A stretch of DNA of 64,000 nt from contig JAIWNI010000095.1 of assembly GCA_025331435.1 (NCBI GenBank), forward strand, positions 1-64,000, written 5' to 3'. The position numbers and the translations under genes were made by a program. Numbering within the stretch: position 1 is the first letter of the stretch; each line of letters opens with the position of its first letter. The notes beneath the pieces are model-generated. The model was not told the origin of the DNA and ran no database searches. It was given only the letters and a program-made list of their open reading frames with translations. Positions 1 through 11,700 of this stretch are shown here, piece by piece. The stretch is from Choanephora cucurbitarum (taxonomy: Eukaryota; Mucoromycota; Mucoromycetes; Mucorales; Choanephoraceae).

Positions 1-1949
1 GGATGGATTCTATCATAAGCTTTTTCTTGATCAAGGAACAAACCGATAGCCGTGGAACGAGACTGACGAGCATGATCCATGGCCAGCTTCATTAACAAAC
101 CGTTGTCTGCTATGAAACGACCTCGAACGAAGCCGGTTTGGTAAGGATTAATGAGGGCAGAAGCACACTCAATAACCCGGTTATTGACCAGCCTAGTGAA
201 GACTTTTGCATCTGTATTAATTAATGAGATAGGCCTCCAATTCATAAGGTCAGCTAAGGACCCCTTTTTGGGCAAGAGAGAGACAGAGGTGTCCAGCCAA
301 GAAGAAGGGAAAAATCCAAATGCCAGAGCATCGTTGAAAACTCGAAGAGCGATGGGTTGACAATCAGGATGAATAAGGATTAACCTTAAGATCTCATACG
401 GTAAACCATCGGTACCAGGACTACTCTTTGTAGGCGACCTAGCAACACCGTCTAAGAGATCATCTATTACGAAGGGAGCAACCAAGTCCTCTTGCGACTC
501 CGGAGACAGTCTGACGTAATCGGGGATGTGAGACAGGAGCTCATCCACCGAAGATTGGTCAATCGCCTCAGGTGTATACAACTTACGATAGAAGCAGGCA
601 GCAGCATCCAGCATTTCCTCACGGCAAGTACTCAGTTGTCCAGTATCAGGATGAAGGAGAGGAGGAATTAGACTGCGAGACGATCGTTGTTTAACCGTGC
701 TCTTCAAATAGCCGGCAGATGTTTCACCCAACTCACGCCATCGAATGCCAGCTCGAAGAGCTAAAGTTTCAGTGTGGTACTGTTGGAGCTGCTGAAGTTT
801 ACCTTCAATCACGCGAAGATGAGGAGAAACATCTTTGATGCGGTCAGGATAACGATCAATGAGTTTCAACAAAATACGACGCTTGACCTGGAGTGTCTGT
901 TCGGCCTTTTTCAGCGAAAATGCCTTTTGGCGTGAATACGATTGAGCTATCGATCTAGTAGTGGTCTTGAGCGATTCCCATTGCAGAGTAGGATAATACC
1001 ATTCAGGGAAGGAGGCAACTGTTTGTGATAGAGCAGATGCTAGTCGCTCGCAAATGACGGGATCCTGTGCTAAACGTGGGTGAGCTCGCCACAGCCCTTT
1101 ACCAGTCTGATTGAGCGAATTGGAAACCGATGGAGGAATGAGCTGGAAACATGCTCTGACCAAGAAATGATCAGTCCACATGGGGTTCATGTAAGAAACT
1201 GAGCCATACGTGCGAGCAGGATAGAGATCATTGGAAACGTAGATATAGTCAATGCATGATTGTGATAAGCCTCTGGGAAAAGTAGCGTGAGCTGCTTGTT
1301 TACGAGGTGTGACAGCATCTACATAAAACCGATCAATGTGGTTAAGCCATGTGATGGGTGCTTTATCACGGCGAGATTTGGCATTGAGACCAGACGAAAT
1401 CGAGTAGTTAAAATCACCAAGCAAAATGTGGCGTAGAGGTTGGACTGGGAGAATAGGAGAGGATGGCAGAGAGTGAATCAAATTCTGAAGGAAAGGATAG
1501 CGCTCTTTGCGGCCTGCTGGTGCGTATAAAACAGTGATAGAGAGAGGCTCAAAAAGGTCAGACTTGTGAGACACTGTGGCAGTGATAAGCCTACCGCATG
1601 AGCTTTTAACAATCTGAGAAAAGGAAAGGTCGGGAGAGAAAGAGATCAACCCACAGTGGGAAGTCCAGATACTGTCCACAGCTTGAAACTGCATATGAAA
1701 TTGAGATTCCAAATCAGTGGATACAGCATGTGTTTCCTGGAGAGCAATAATGTCAAGTGAGAGCGTACGAATGTACCGAATAAACTGAGAACTTGTCTTA
1801 GGATTAGCAACTTTACGCAAACCACGACAGTTCAAAGTGGCAATTCGTAGGGGGAAAAGAGTTGTAGAGGAGTCCGAGAAGTTAAATTGGGCATCCGAGG
1901 ATACACCATCGTGAGAGTATAAATAAGCCATATCGTTTTCTAAATTCAT
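1..1949 (-). CDS. LINE-A ORF2: AP endonuclease + reverse transcriptase (partial, runs off window)
   Basis: ATG at 1949 lies 10 nt after the ORF1 stop, and the frame stays open to position 1 (about 649 codons). The N-terminus reads as an APE-type endonuclease: IATLNCRGLRKV near residue 36, then LDIIALQETH. The RT domain is reached at the window edge, where the last codons read LFLDQEKAYDRIH (RT motif A with its catalytic Asp). The YADD motif and C-terminal zinc finger must lie outside the window. The protein would nick target DNA and copy its own RNA by target-primed reverse transcription. Start chosen as the first ATG after ORF1; reinitiation is the likely translation mode. Confidence 0.88.
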   Translation of the reverse strand, partial: MNLENDMAYLYSHDGVSSDAQFNFSDSSTTLFPLRIATLNCRGLRKVANPKTSSQFIRYIRTLSLDIIALQETHAVSTDLESQFHMQFQAVDSIWTSHCGLISFSPDLSFSQIVKSSCGRLITATVSHKSDLFEPLSITVLYAPAGRKERYPFLQNLIHSLPSSPILPVQPLRHILLGDFNYSISSGLNAKSRRDKAPITWLNHIDRFYVDAVTPRKQAAHATFPRGLSQSCIDYIYVSNDLYPARTYGSVSYMNPMWTDHFLVRACFQLIPPSVSNSLNQTGKGLWRAHPRLAQDPVICERLASALSQTVASFPEWYYPTLQWESLKTTTRSIAQSYSRQKAFSLKKAEQTLQVKRRILLKLIDRYPDRIKDVSPHLRVIEGKLQQLQQYHTETLALRAGIRWRELGETSAGYLKSTVKQRSSRSLIPPLLHPDTGQLSTCREEMLDAAACFYRKLYTPEAIDQSSVDELLSHIPDYVRLSPESQEDLVAPFVIDDLLDGVARSPTKSSPGTDGLPYEILRLILIHPDCQPIALRVFNDALAFGFFPSSWLDTSVSLLPKKGSLADLMNWRPISLINTDAKVFTRLVNNRVIECASALINPYQTGFVRGRFIADNGLLMKLAMDHARQSRSTAIGLFLDQEKAYDRIH

Positions 1950-3444
1950 GATTAAACAATTAGAGGGTTGAGTTTTGAGACACTCCAGTCTCCGTTGTAA
2001 TATCATGAATAATAGAAGAATCGTCGAGTTCAAGATCCATGCTTGACTCTATGAGTTCTGCCGCATGGTCAGAAGATATGGTGATAGTATCCGTGGATAC
2101 AACTGGACTTAAATTCTTGGGGTTTAATGGACAATCGCGATGGGTACGGCGTTTATGGCCTGGCTGACCACAAGCCTTGCATACATCGGAGTCAAAAGTA
2201 GAAGCAGCAATTGTTGGAGGAACAGCAGGCACCAAATGAGCCACAGGAGAAGGAGCATGTTCGACAGAACTAGATTCCATGTGCTCTAAGCTAGTATTCC
2301 CAAGACTTTGAGCTTTGGCAGATCGAGCTCTAGTCTGCATAGTACGACGAGAACTAGCCAAGGTGGAGACTGCGCTCGTTGCATCAGCGGAGCGAGCGTC
2401 AACACGAGGACTAGAAACAACCAAAGGCTTGGAAGCAGCATCAGAATCCAAACAAGCGGTTGATGCAGTAACCGCAGCATCCTGTTCATCAAAGATGCTG
2501 ACTACCGTAGTAGGCTCAGTGGGACTAGCCACAGGGGGAGTCTTCCTAGCCTTTTTATTTGTAGAACCGCTAGGAGCAGAGTTCTTTATTGGACATTCCT
2601 TAGAGATATGTCCTTTCTCATGACAATTATAGCAGATTAGGGACGCATGCCTCTTATTACAGGTCTTAATGACATGATCATTTTGGTGGCAATATCGACA
2701 GTAAGGATCCATCTTCGCCCAAGTAGCGTAAACCTTAATGGCATCAACCGGTTCGCTGGATCGGATGTCCTTATGGTTGCTGCGGGGTGACATGTAGGAG
2801 TACTGCCAGTGTACTTCATGTTGCAATGTACGTGGGGAGGAAGACTCAACTTCCAGAACAACATAGCCACGACCGGTAAAGGTACCAGCTATACCTCGAA
2901 CCAGTCCACAATCAACTACTCGACCAAAATGGGACAGATTGCTAAACATATCAGATTTGAGTTCGGCTGCTCCACCATCAGCTCGACCATACTGACGAGG
3001 CAGACCAGAAATGGAAATTTTGAGGATTTTAACATCCGCTGACAAGGCCTCAAAGGTCGTAAAAGGCTCCTGAAAGGAGGGAAGGTGAAGACCCTCTGTA
3101 ACGGCCTCACGGGTCAAGGACTCCGTGAACACACATTCAATGAAGGATCTCGAGCTCTCCACCCGAGGCGTCTCTTCAAGTCCCCTTAGTTGGTCACCAG
3201 GAGTACACAAAGTGGTGAGATCGTTGAAAAAGGTTTGGACATCTTTGACATTCGTGATGTCAACGAAGACCGAGTCGGGAAGTGTACCTCTCAAGAAGGG
3301 GTTTTGAGATCCGGATGCAAAAGCATCGTCTTTCGATTGTTTTTCCGCAAAGAGTGAAGTACGAGTAGTGTCAGTACCTCTTACAACTGAAGCCCATGCC
3401 CTGGGCAGTATATTAGGGGAAATTGCCTTATTTGGCAGATTATG
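1..3444 (-). mobile_element. LINE-A, L1-type non-LTR retrotransposon (3' part beyond window)
   Basis: Two consecutive minus-strand ORFs (zinc-knuckle ORF1, endonuclease/RT ORF2) define an L1-type LINE. Its 5' edge is at about 3436, where the sequence changes abruptly to the poly(A) tail (T15 on the plus strand, 3445-3459) of an upstream element, with the word AGATTATG (3437-3444) at the join. The 3' half of ORF2, the 3' UTR and the tail lie left of position 1. No internal stop was found in the visible ORF2. Protein divergence from LINE-B and LINE-C shows that this is a separate family, not a duplicate. Confidence 0.9.
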
Positions 3445-3579
3445 TTTTTTTTTTTTTTTGTGTAGAATTATTATTTTATTAATAAACGAGATGCAGACAA
3501 TTACGGTGGCATGCAACCTTCGCTGCGCTTCGGGGATGCCGACCTTCATTGTGAGCATCTCGCGCTGCCGCGGGCTCAT
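1960..3579 (-). CDS. LINE-A ORF1: gag-like RNA-binding protein with CCHC zinc knuckles
   Basis: A 539-codon open frame. The C-terminal half has two canonical CCHC knuckles (CRYCHQNDHVIKTC and CYNCHEKGHISKEC) and a third, looser Cys/His cluster (CKACGQPGHKRRTHRDC), as in L1-type ORF1 proteins that coat LINE RNA. The core is preceded by an RRM-like region (LKISISGLPRQYG). The real element starts near 3436. Codons upstream of that are translated poly(A) (a run of Lys), and the Mets at 3579 belong to the 3' sequence of the neighbouring element. No in-frame ATG is seen between the junction and the conserved region, so the native start is missing or non-ATG, or the frame borrows an upstream ATG through the tandem junction. 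Confidence 0.8.
   Translation of the reverse strand: MSPRQREMLTMKVGIPEAQRRLHATVIVCISFINKIIILHKKKKKHNLPNKAISPNILPRAWASVVRGTDTTRTSLFAEKQSKDDAFASGSQNPFLRGTLPDSVFVDITNVKDVQTFFNDLTTLCTPGDQLRGLEETPRVESSRSFIECVFTESLTREAVTEGLHLPSFQEPFTTFEALSADVKILKISISGLPRQYGRADGGAAELKSDMFSNLSHFGRVVDCGLVRGIAGTFTGRGYVVLEVESSSPRTLQHEVHWQYSYMSPRSNHKDIRSSEPVDAIKVYATWAKMDPYCRYCHQNDHVIKTCNKRHASLICYNCHEKGHISKECPIKNSAPSGSTNKKARKTPPVASPTEPTTVVSIFDEQDAAVTASTACLDSDAASKPLVVSSPRVDARSADATSAVSTLASSRRTMQTRARSAKAQSLGNTSLEHMESSSVEHAPSPVAHLVPAVPPTIAASTFDSDVCKACGQPGHKRRTHRDCPLNPKNLSPVVSTDTITISSDHAAELIESSMDLELDDSSIIHDITTETGVSQNSTL
3437..3460 (-). repeat. LINE/LINE junction 1: poly(A) tail + ACATAATCT
   Basis: On the minus strand, fifteen A's preceded by CTACAC and an AATAAA-rich stretch run straight into CATAATCT and then LINE-A. 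This is the 3' tail of an upstream LINE (taken as LINE-B) abutting LINE-A. The same eight-base word after an A-run recurs at 13999-14028 and 19374-19387. Confidence 0.85.
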
Positions 3580-3645
3580 CGGAGCGTCCCATATTTTTTT
3601 GGACCTTCGCTGCGCTATGGTAAAAAAATATAGGTCCCCGCTCCT
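3488..3645. repeat. two adjacent long imperfect hairpins at the Helitron 3' side
   Basis: 3488-3566 begins CGAGATGC and ends GCATCTCG with further pairing inside (CAAT/ATTG, GGCAT/GATGCC). 3583-3645 begins GGAGCG and ends CGCTCC, with ATATTTTTTT pairing to AAAAAAATAT. Both loops carry the word CTTCGCTGCGCT. They sit between the Helitron stop codon and the LINE-B tail, where a Helitron 3' terminal hairpin would be expected. I could not find a clean CTRR terminus, so the exact end stays open. Confidence 0.6.
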
Positions 3646-3765
3646 CGTTAAATACTATAAAAAAGTTTTTATTCTAATGAGAGTTTTTGATATGGGCTAT
3701 ATAATAATTTGAGTATCTTTTTAATTTTGCACTTTTAGTGAGAGAGCTTGTTAGACGTTTTCTTT

Positions 3766-6700
3766 TTAAACTTGAAGAGCTTCTTTGTAAACAACATTAG
3801 CAGTTTCATTTTTTTGTGTTGTTACATTGTTTTGTAGCGGCAAGATAACTTTGAGGTTATGAGGGTTGCGAACCCGGGATAATGCTACATAGAGCTGACC
3901 GTGCGCAAAAACAGGTTTGAAGAGGCAGATAGTAGCAGATTCTAAGGTTTGGCCTTGACTTTTGTTGATAGTCATACTAAAGGCAGGCTGAACAGGGAAT
4001 TGTCGTCGACGTAGTGTAAACGGCAATTTTCCATCATCAGAGGATTGGAGGACTACTCTTGGAATCAGGACATATTTGCCAGAAAATGTGCCTACAGCAA
4101 TTTCAGCCTCTATCATGTTTCTAGTGATATTGCGCACAATCAAACGTGTTCCATTGCAAAGACCTTGAGAAGGATTTATATTGCGGAGACACATGATTGG
4201 CTGATATCTTTTGAGAATTAGTTTATGAGGAGGAAATCCTGAAGGTTTCAGAGTGTTAAGATACTCAATTGGATGGCTGTTAGCGATCTGATTTTCAGTG
4301 TCTTCAATAGCATCATCAGAAAGAGAGATATGTTCAGCTTCAGGTAAGAGGGAAGTACCGAGGAAATTAATTTCGTCTACTGTTGTATTGTGTGGCGCCA
4401 AGATTGCTTTGCCTATCATAATGTCTTTGTTTTTGTAAAGTCCAGAAGTCATCAAGTTCATGAATACCGAATTGACAACAGAAGTAATAGAAGCTGAATG
4501 ACTAATAAAGCATGAAGGAATACTTATATTGCCAGAGATCATATTGAGAGGCGTGATATTTTGACCAACATATTTACCTTCACCTATTTCTAACAAAAAA
4601 TCAATGAAAGGAGTATCGTCAACCAAAACATCATCGGTAACTCTCATGTTACTTCTTAGGTGAAACAGTGTGACATATTGGTACAGACAGGATCTTGTAA
4701 GGCAAGCAGCAATCACATCAGATCTACTTCCAAGTTTGATTATAGGTAAAGTCTGACGGAAGTCACCACCAAGAACAACAACTTTTCCACCAAAAGGCAT
4801 ATGTGTATTATTTGTAATTGACTTGAGCAAATTACTTAATACTTCAATAGCATATCTATTTGCCATAGGTGCTTCATCCCAAATAATCAACTTAGCATCA
4901 TTCAAAATCTTTGCTTCAGGTGACTGCATCTTCATGTTTGAAGTAGACGATTCGTTCATTTCTAAAGGCAGCTTAAAAGCACTATGGGCAGTAGACCCAC
5001 CAGGCAAAAGAGTAGAAGCAATACCCGAAGAAGCAGTTGCAATAGCAATGTCCTTTTTTGAACGAACTTTGGCAAGTAAAGCATGATAAAGATAGGTTTT
5101 GCCACTACCTCCAGGACCATCGATGAAAAAAAAGTTTTTTTCTCCTGGCATATTATCTAAGGGATAAATAGCATCAATGATTGCATCGTAGCATTGCCTT
5201 TGGTTTGCGTTGAGCGATCCTTGGCACCCAGTATTTTCATACATGTCAACTTGATCTAAAAGCTGTACTTGATCATAAACATCAATTTGCTGGTAGTAGA
5301 GATTTCGAGATCTGGCCAAGCGCTCATTATACCTTGATTCAAAAGGTTGAGGCAGCTCCAAGAAATCGGAAATACTCTTGCCGTACACAAACAATCTATT
5401 AGCGATGTCCAGAAGGCATTCATTGTAGACAACTGTCAAATCATCATCACTCAATTCAGCATCTCTTCCATCTTCGTTGAAACGTCTTGATTCAGGCAAT
5501 TCGGTGCGAAACTTACGTTCGATATCCATTGACATGTGTTGCTTGTGATCATCCCATAACTGTTTATAGTTAGGTACACAACAGAACACCAAGAGAACTA
5601 CATAAAGTTCCCTCACTTTTTTGGAATCGCTGCTCATCATATATGCTTCGGTCATCGCACGATGCCATTCAAGACCATCTTCGATCAAACCTAAGCCTTG
5701 AGCTGCACCTCTAAAGCTAGACCAAGTTTTTGTGCCAGCAAGGGAAACACCATCATCAGCATACACAGGAGTAGTTCTCAAATCTTCATAGCTGCGAGCT
5801 CCTTTTACATGCAACAACAAAAGTCTGAGACAATAACGCTCAATGTCTGTAGCAGGTGTGAAGTAAATACGACCTATGGTAGAAAGCTTCTGCATGTACT
5901 TGCGTTTTGACCAACAGCGAGTTTTTTTGTTCCATGTGTATTGTGCAGGAATATCACCATAGAGATATTGGCGGGCAAGCGGATCAGCATCATTGAGCTT
6001 AAACCATGCAGTCAAAGTAGTATCTCTATTCATTGCTCTTTGAACCTGTTCTCTACTGGCATCTTCAGAAAAAACAACATTTTGCTGATTAGGCAAGTGA
6101 ACAGCCAAGCGGTAGATGTTTGGGCTGCAGGAATGCGTATCTTTGCTCATTAATCTCCAAGAAGCTTCAATGGCAGAAATGTACCGAACGCTAAGCCAGT
6201 CAGATATTTCATCATGATCAATGACTTGGGCATTAGCTTGTTGCGGCTGTTCAGAAGCAGGTTGAATGGTGATTTGCGCGCGATCAGAACCCTTATGGAT
6301 GTACTTAAACAAATACTTAATGGCTGCATTTCCAGCGCAATACTCCAAATTGATGTGAGCATCATATTTAGTACAAAGGTAAGGGTTATATGGTACCACC
6401 CAACGGTTGTCAGCAACATAGCCATCAATTGTGATAGTTACATCGGTTGATCTGCGCTTGTAGTTTGCAAAACCGGAGGCATCAATCTCAGTGGTTTCTC
6501 TCAATTGCTTTGGAAAATGCTTGGCACAATTTCTATCGTTCAATCTGCACATTCTATACTTTCCCCGACTATCAACTGGATTGATACATGGAGTGTGCAT
6601 CATGTTTCTTTTGACAGTTGCAAACAGTCTAGGAAATTCGTTGGCATCAGGAAGCTCGGCAGAGATAAATTGATCAATATCATCAGTGGTTCTTATTTTG

Positions 6701-8510
6701 TGGTCATCAGCAAGAATCACAACGATATGAGCATGAGGTAATCCTCTTTTTTGATACTCAATGACGTGAATCAATCCTTTCACCTTTCCAAAGATTTGCT
6801 TTTTGACCAAATCACTCATCAATTCTTTTAACTTCAGATCAAAGACTCTGGCGATTAACTCAGGTCTATCAGAAGGAGCATCACCACCATTCTTCAACTC
6901 ATTCATAATCTCTGGCCATCTAGGATTGCATGTGAAAGTGATAAAAAGATCAGGCTTTCCTAGCACTCTGACTAAAGCCATTGAATCTTGAAAATGCTCT
7001 TGCATTGAGCGAGGCGATCCAGTAAAGCTTGAAGGCAAGATGATTCTTTTACCAACAGAGCTGTAAGACATGTCGTTACCAACTTCGGCATCTGCCAGTC
7101 CAGAGTACAATTCACTTCTCAAAGTAGATTGATTTTGACGCAAATAGTATAAGCGACGTCCTTCTAATTTGCAATACATGTCAACGATATACTGATGATA
7201 AAGTCGACCGTAGTAAGGAAGCATGTCAAGATCGGGACGGACTTGAATGCGATACTTATAATATTGCATGATGCTAACATCTTTTTGACTTGTACGGTTC
7301 AAGCTGGTACTTTCAACATCTCTTGCTCGGTTTTCTTCTATAGTTTCTCTTGACAAATTCAATTTGATGCCTAAGTGATAGCCATCTTCACCTCGAGGAA
7401 ACATCAATACATAATGAAGACTATCATATGATTTATGAATCTCATTCATTTTAAACATTGTGCCATCAGTTTTAAAGGCAACAACATCACGGGTGAACGC
7501 CTCAGGTCTATCACTATTATTGCCCCTGCCATTATCTACAATGTAAGCTGCAACCTCGTCTGTTGAAGGAATATCAAATTGACGTCCCAGATTCGAATTT
7601 CCCTTAATATACACATAGAGGTCAGCGACCTCTCCTTCCATTTGATTATTGAATCGAGTGCGGGCATTCTTAAAAATGTGAGCATAGAAAGAATTGTCAT
7701 CCATCATTTGACTCAACTCAGAAACTAATTGTCGATCAAGAATACTGTTGAAATCTAAGCGGTGCTGGATCTGAAGAGATGGATCGCTAAAGTAGATTTG
7801 TGCAAAAGCAGGCTTATTTCCTTCCTCAGTTCTTAAAGGGCCTACTGTGTGAAAAGTAGATCCTTGAATTCGGTAATTATATGATCCACTGGAGAAACCA
7901 CTAAATTGGGAATCTTCAGTATCGGCACCAAGGGAAACAAATGCAAACGCATTGTTGTACAATCGAATGTTTTTTTTGAATTGGATGCAAGTTGGATGAT
8001 TGCCTGACAACAGAGATTTAAGAGGCTCAGGTGGCATACTAATAGGTGGAAGCTGAACCTTGCCTTTGTGGCAACAAAAAGAAAATTCACCATCAGAAAG
8101 TTCTTCTTTAAACAAAAGTGCTGAACAATAAGGACACTTTTCAGTCATTCCTTTTAGCAGATGTCTATTATGGCCAGGTAAGCTTTCGTCGTGCATAAAG
8201 CACCCAATATTTTTTTCTCGAAATAAGTGAGCTTCCTTGAAGCCAATGGTTGAAGCGATAAGTGTTTGTGATTGCTCAGTGGTAGTTGCTAAAAGCAGGT
8301 ACAATTAGAATTAGTAAATCAAATTTCGAGCATTTAAAAATTACTTTGTTCGTTGGCTGGTTGTCGTCTTCTAGAAGGTGCCCTAGGTGTAGAAATTCGA
8401 TTTCTTCTTCTTGGGGCTTGTCGAGTTGAATTGGCTCTAGGAACTCGTCCCCGGCGAGAACCAACCGAACCAAAGCTGTTTACAAATGTAAATTCGGTAT
8501 TGGTTGACAT
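3766..8510 (-). CDS. Helitron RepHel protein: HUH Rep endonuclease + PIF1-family helicase
   Basis: Exons 8510-8345 and 8288-3766 (56-nt intron, donor GTAATT, acceptor TTTTAG) give 1,562 aa. The Arg-rich N-terminus is followed by a CPYC...CC zinc-binding stretch, then the Helitron Rep domain with HUH motif (GLPHAHIVV) and the two-Tyr motif (KYLFKYIHKG). The C-terminal PIF1 helicase has Walker A (GPGGSGKT), Walker B-like IIWDEAPM, GGDFRQ, and a late TINKSQGQTLE motif. The family nicks DNA with the Rep tyrosines and unwinds it for rolling-circle transposition. The start at 8510 was chosen because splicing joins it in frame to the long exon. A TATA-like ATATAT lies about 150 nt upstream. No stop or frameshift was seen, so the protein may be functional. 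Confidence 0.92.
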
Positions 8511-8769
8511 GCTAACGTTAATCGTGTTTCTTTAAAAAATATGGAAGATGGTGTTTAAGTTTCAATGAGAGTAGTAATAAGAGTAGTAAGTTAAGAGTTA
8601 AAGAAATTTAGCATTATCTAATCAAGGGCAGAATAAGTGTGACTTGCACCTTCTATATATGGTGATATTCGCAAGTTTTTATTCAATTTTCACCAACTTT
8701 TGTTATTATGTTTTGATGAGAAAAGTCACACGTCATGAGAGCGGTGCGCTTTGAAAAGGAATTGAGATT

Positions 8770-11700
8770 TTAATAAAGACGTTTTATCTTTGATAGAACT
8801 GTGATGTCTGAAAAGGGTATGCCTTGGCGAACGAAAGCCCAGTGTGAGACCCAGATAGCGCGAGTGATTGCCGCACAGAGAAGGCGGAAAGGCGTAGGAG
8901 AGACGTAAGGAGGAATCCACAAGGACCAGAGAACAGAGATGATATGGGCAGGTTGGAAGTCGAGGTAGGGGTAGTGAGTCCGTAGGACCAACCTCCAGAT
9001 AGAAATCTTGGTGGGACACTTAACCAACAGGTGTTCAATTGATTCCGAGGGGGCCGAGCAGAAAGGACAGGCTGCACTAATATCAGAGCGAAAGAGAGCA
9101 ATCGACTTCTGTGAGTGAACCTTATTATACAGCACCCTGAACCAGAGGGACCGGCATTCGGGAAGCATAGGGACGGCCCAGAAGGATTTCCAGCTGTCGG
9201 ACGAAATACCTCTATCATTAGGTTGAAAAAGAGAGGAGAAGAGAGACGATTTAAACCCTTTGTTCGAGGAGTCAAACCAGAAAGGAGAAGAAACAACAGG
9301 GTTTGCGAAAGATGTATAGTCTATGGGATCTAGACGGGCAGGATGGATGGTTAGAATGGCTTCTAAAAGACGTGGGGCCATAACCAATACATTGGACAGC
9401 AGATCGCGGCGAAGCTTGCTACTCAGATTAGGGTAGAGGGGTTTGTCTGCAGGATGGAGTGGGCGAAAGCAGCGCCTCTGCATATCAACAGTGAAGAAAT
9501 GCTTCAGTAACAAAACCCGAGGGCGCTTCGTGGAGATCCAGTGATTCTCAGGGATAGTAGAGAAGCAAACACTGAGCGGCAATTCGAGCAGTGTAGCAAC
9601 ATTGCACGGTCCTGGAATAGAGGATAAAGGGAAGTTCATATAGTGGTCAAAGAAACAGAAGAAGGCATGCATGAAATGGGCATATGTAAGGTCGCGCGGT
9701 TTGCGGAGCACGGCATATGCACATGTCAACACTGAAGACGTCTCATACGAGAAGAATCGACCGATATGATAGTGCAAATAGTCTCTGATAGTAGTAGAGC
9801 CACTGGGGTAATGGAATTCCCTAAACCAACGGACAAAAAGACTTCCCTGTTGTACATAAGGATCCAGGATCCCTAAACCACCATCAGACACTCGGTGACA
9901 CAACAAATCATACTTGAAAATTGGTTTGACACCATGGTTGACAAAGCGCCCAATAAGTGAACGAACACTTTGGAAGAAGGACTGAGGTAGGGCTATGACT
10001 CGAAGGACATGCCAGAGCTTGGACAGAATAATAGTGTTCATAACGACTACCCTTCCACGCAAAGACAGATTACGTTGAGCAAATGCAGAACAGTTCGAAC
10101 GTATCGAATCCAAAAGAGTCAACTCCACGAGGCGCCTTTGCGCCAGAGAGCTAATCAGAGGGAAGCCTAAGTAACGGATGGCTGTGGGGGAGGTCCGATC
10201 ATGCCAACTGAGAATGTCATGCGCCTGTAGAAGAGATCTCCATGAAGGGGATGGTCTACCACTCAGTGCGACAACTTCCGTTTTGTCCATATTGATTTTC
10301 GCGTTGGAGACCTGACCATAGGATGAGAGATGGTGCTGTAGGCGATTGAAATCTTGTGTCGATGATAAAAAGACACAAACATCATCAGCGTATGCAAGAA
10401 CCCGAAGGGGTGAGATAGGCGCAACGGGTGAAGAGGGAGTCGACTCAGGTGCACTATCAAAAAGGTAGCCAGTAAAAGAGGGGTCACACAGGATATGCTG
10501 CAGAAGAGGCTCTAAAGCAAAATTGAACAGGAGCGGGGAGAGGGGGTCGCCTTGGCGCAATCCTCGCTGTTGAGAAACTTCGCTGGAGAAGTATCCATTA
10601 ACATTGACCTTCACCCGATTTCCAAAGAAGAGGCACATCAAGCAGTTCACTAGAGATGTAGGGAAATTCATACGGAGAAGGGTGCGGCGGAGGTATGACG
10701 GATGGACTCGGTCATATGCCTTTTCCTGATCAAGCAGTACTGCGATATCGTCCCGCTGGGTGCGACGAGCGTGCTCCATGACCATGTTGACAAGGAGGCC
10801 GTTAGTAGCGATGAAGCGGCCAGGCATAAAGCCAGTCTGAAAAGGAGTGATAATGCCAGTCGACAGATACTTGATGCGGGAATTGAGAATACGCGTAAAG
10901 ATTTTGCTATCGCAATTGATAAGAGATATCGGACGCCAGTTCCTCAGGAGTGTGAGATCCCCTTTTTTGGGCAAAAGTCGAACTCGGATATCCCTCCAAG
11001 AAGGGGGGAACACTTGCTGGAGCAATGCGTCATTGAAAATCTGGACGACCAAATCTTGGAGAGGAGGAAACCGAAACAAATGGTAGAGGAATGCATAGCC
11101 AAAGCCATCGGAACCAGGGCTACTTTGTTTGGAGACCACTTTACGTGTGACAGCTAAAATTTCTTCGAGACTTATGGGTGCTAACAACAATTCATGATCG
11201 GTGGGTCCTAAACGGGGCATAGTTTCAACCTCGTTAAGATAGGCATCAATCTGATTATCGTCTACCGTGTCTGGAGTATACAAATGATGATAGAAGGATG
11301 CAGCTGACCGAAGCATGGTAGACTGATCGCCACTAGGCACCATCTCAATGGTATCTCGTAGAGCGGAAATCCTTTCTCTTGCCTGGCGTTGTTTTACGCA
11401 CCCTTTGAGAAACCGGACCGAAGTCTCGCCTTGCTCGCGCCATCTCTGGCCAGCTCTCAACGCCAGATTGTCAGCAACTTCTTTTTGCAAGTGAGCAATT
11501 TCTTGTTCTAATGACGGTAGAACCCTGAGGCGTTCTTCTACAGAGGGCTTAGTCCTCAAAAAGGAATTCCTAAAGGACTGTAGTTGCTTGAGCCTTGTCT
11601 TGCGGGCATTAGCTTGTCGAACCCCAAAGCATTTAGTTACTCGTTTCAATCGATGTTTGAGGTACTCCCATTGCTGCTGTGGCGTCTGGTCTTGTGACTG

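Larger units (their letters stand above)
3488..8712 (-). mobile_element. Helitron (rolling-circle DNA transposon), limits approximate
   Basis: A single large RepHel gene lies between the end of LINE-B ORF2 (8770) and a LINE poly(A) tail (3445-3460). The simplest reading is insertion into the LINE-B 3' region. The coding frame is complete and undamaged, unlike most neighbours, so this may be one of the youngest insertions. Neither the 5' TC nor the 3' CTRR end could be fixed by eye. The outer limits given are the hairpin zone on one side and a CATAAT word at about 8707 on the other. Confidence 0.7.

Noticed and set aside
2315..2623. Plus-strand open frames inside LINE ORF1 (also 3368-3712, 10702-11157, 13270-13635 and others)
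   Set aside because: They are antisense to strong zinc-knuckle or RT coding frames and show no motif.
8707..8716. CATAAT word near the end of LINE-B as a fourth LINE junction
   Set aside because: Only four A's precede it and the following bases (AAC) differ from the CT(C/G) at the three clear junctions; kept only as an alternative end of LINE-B.
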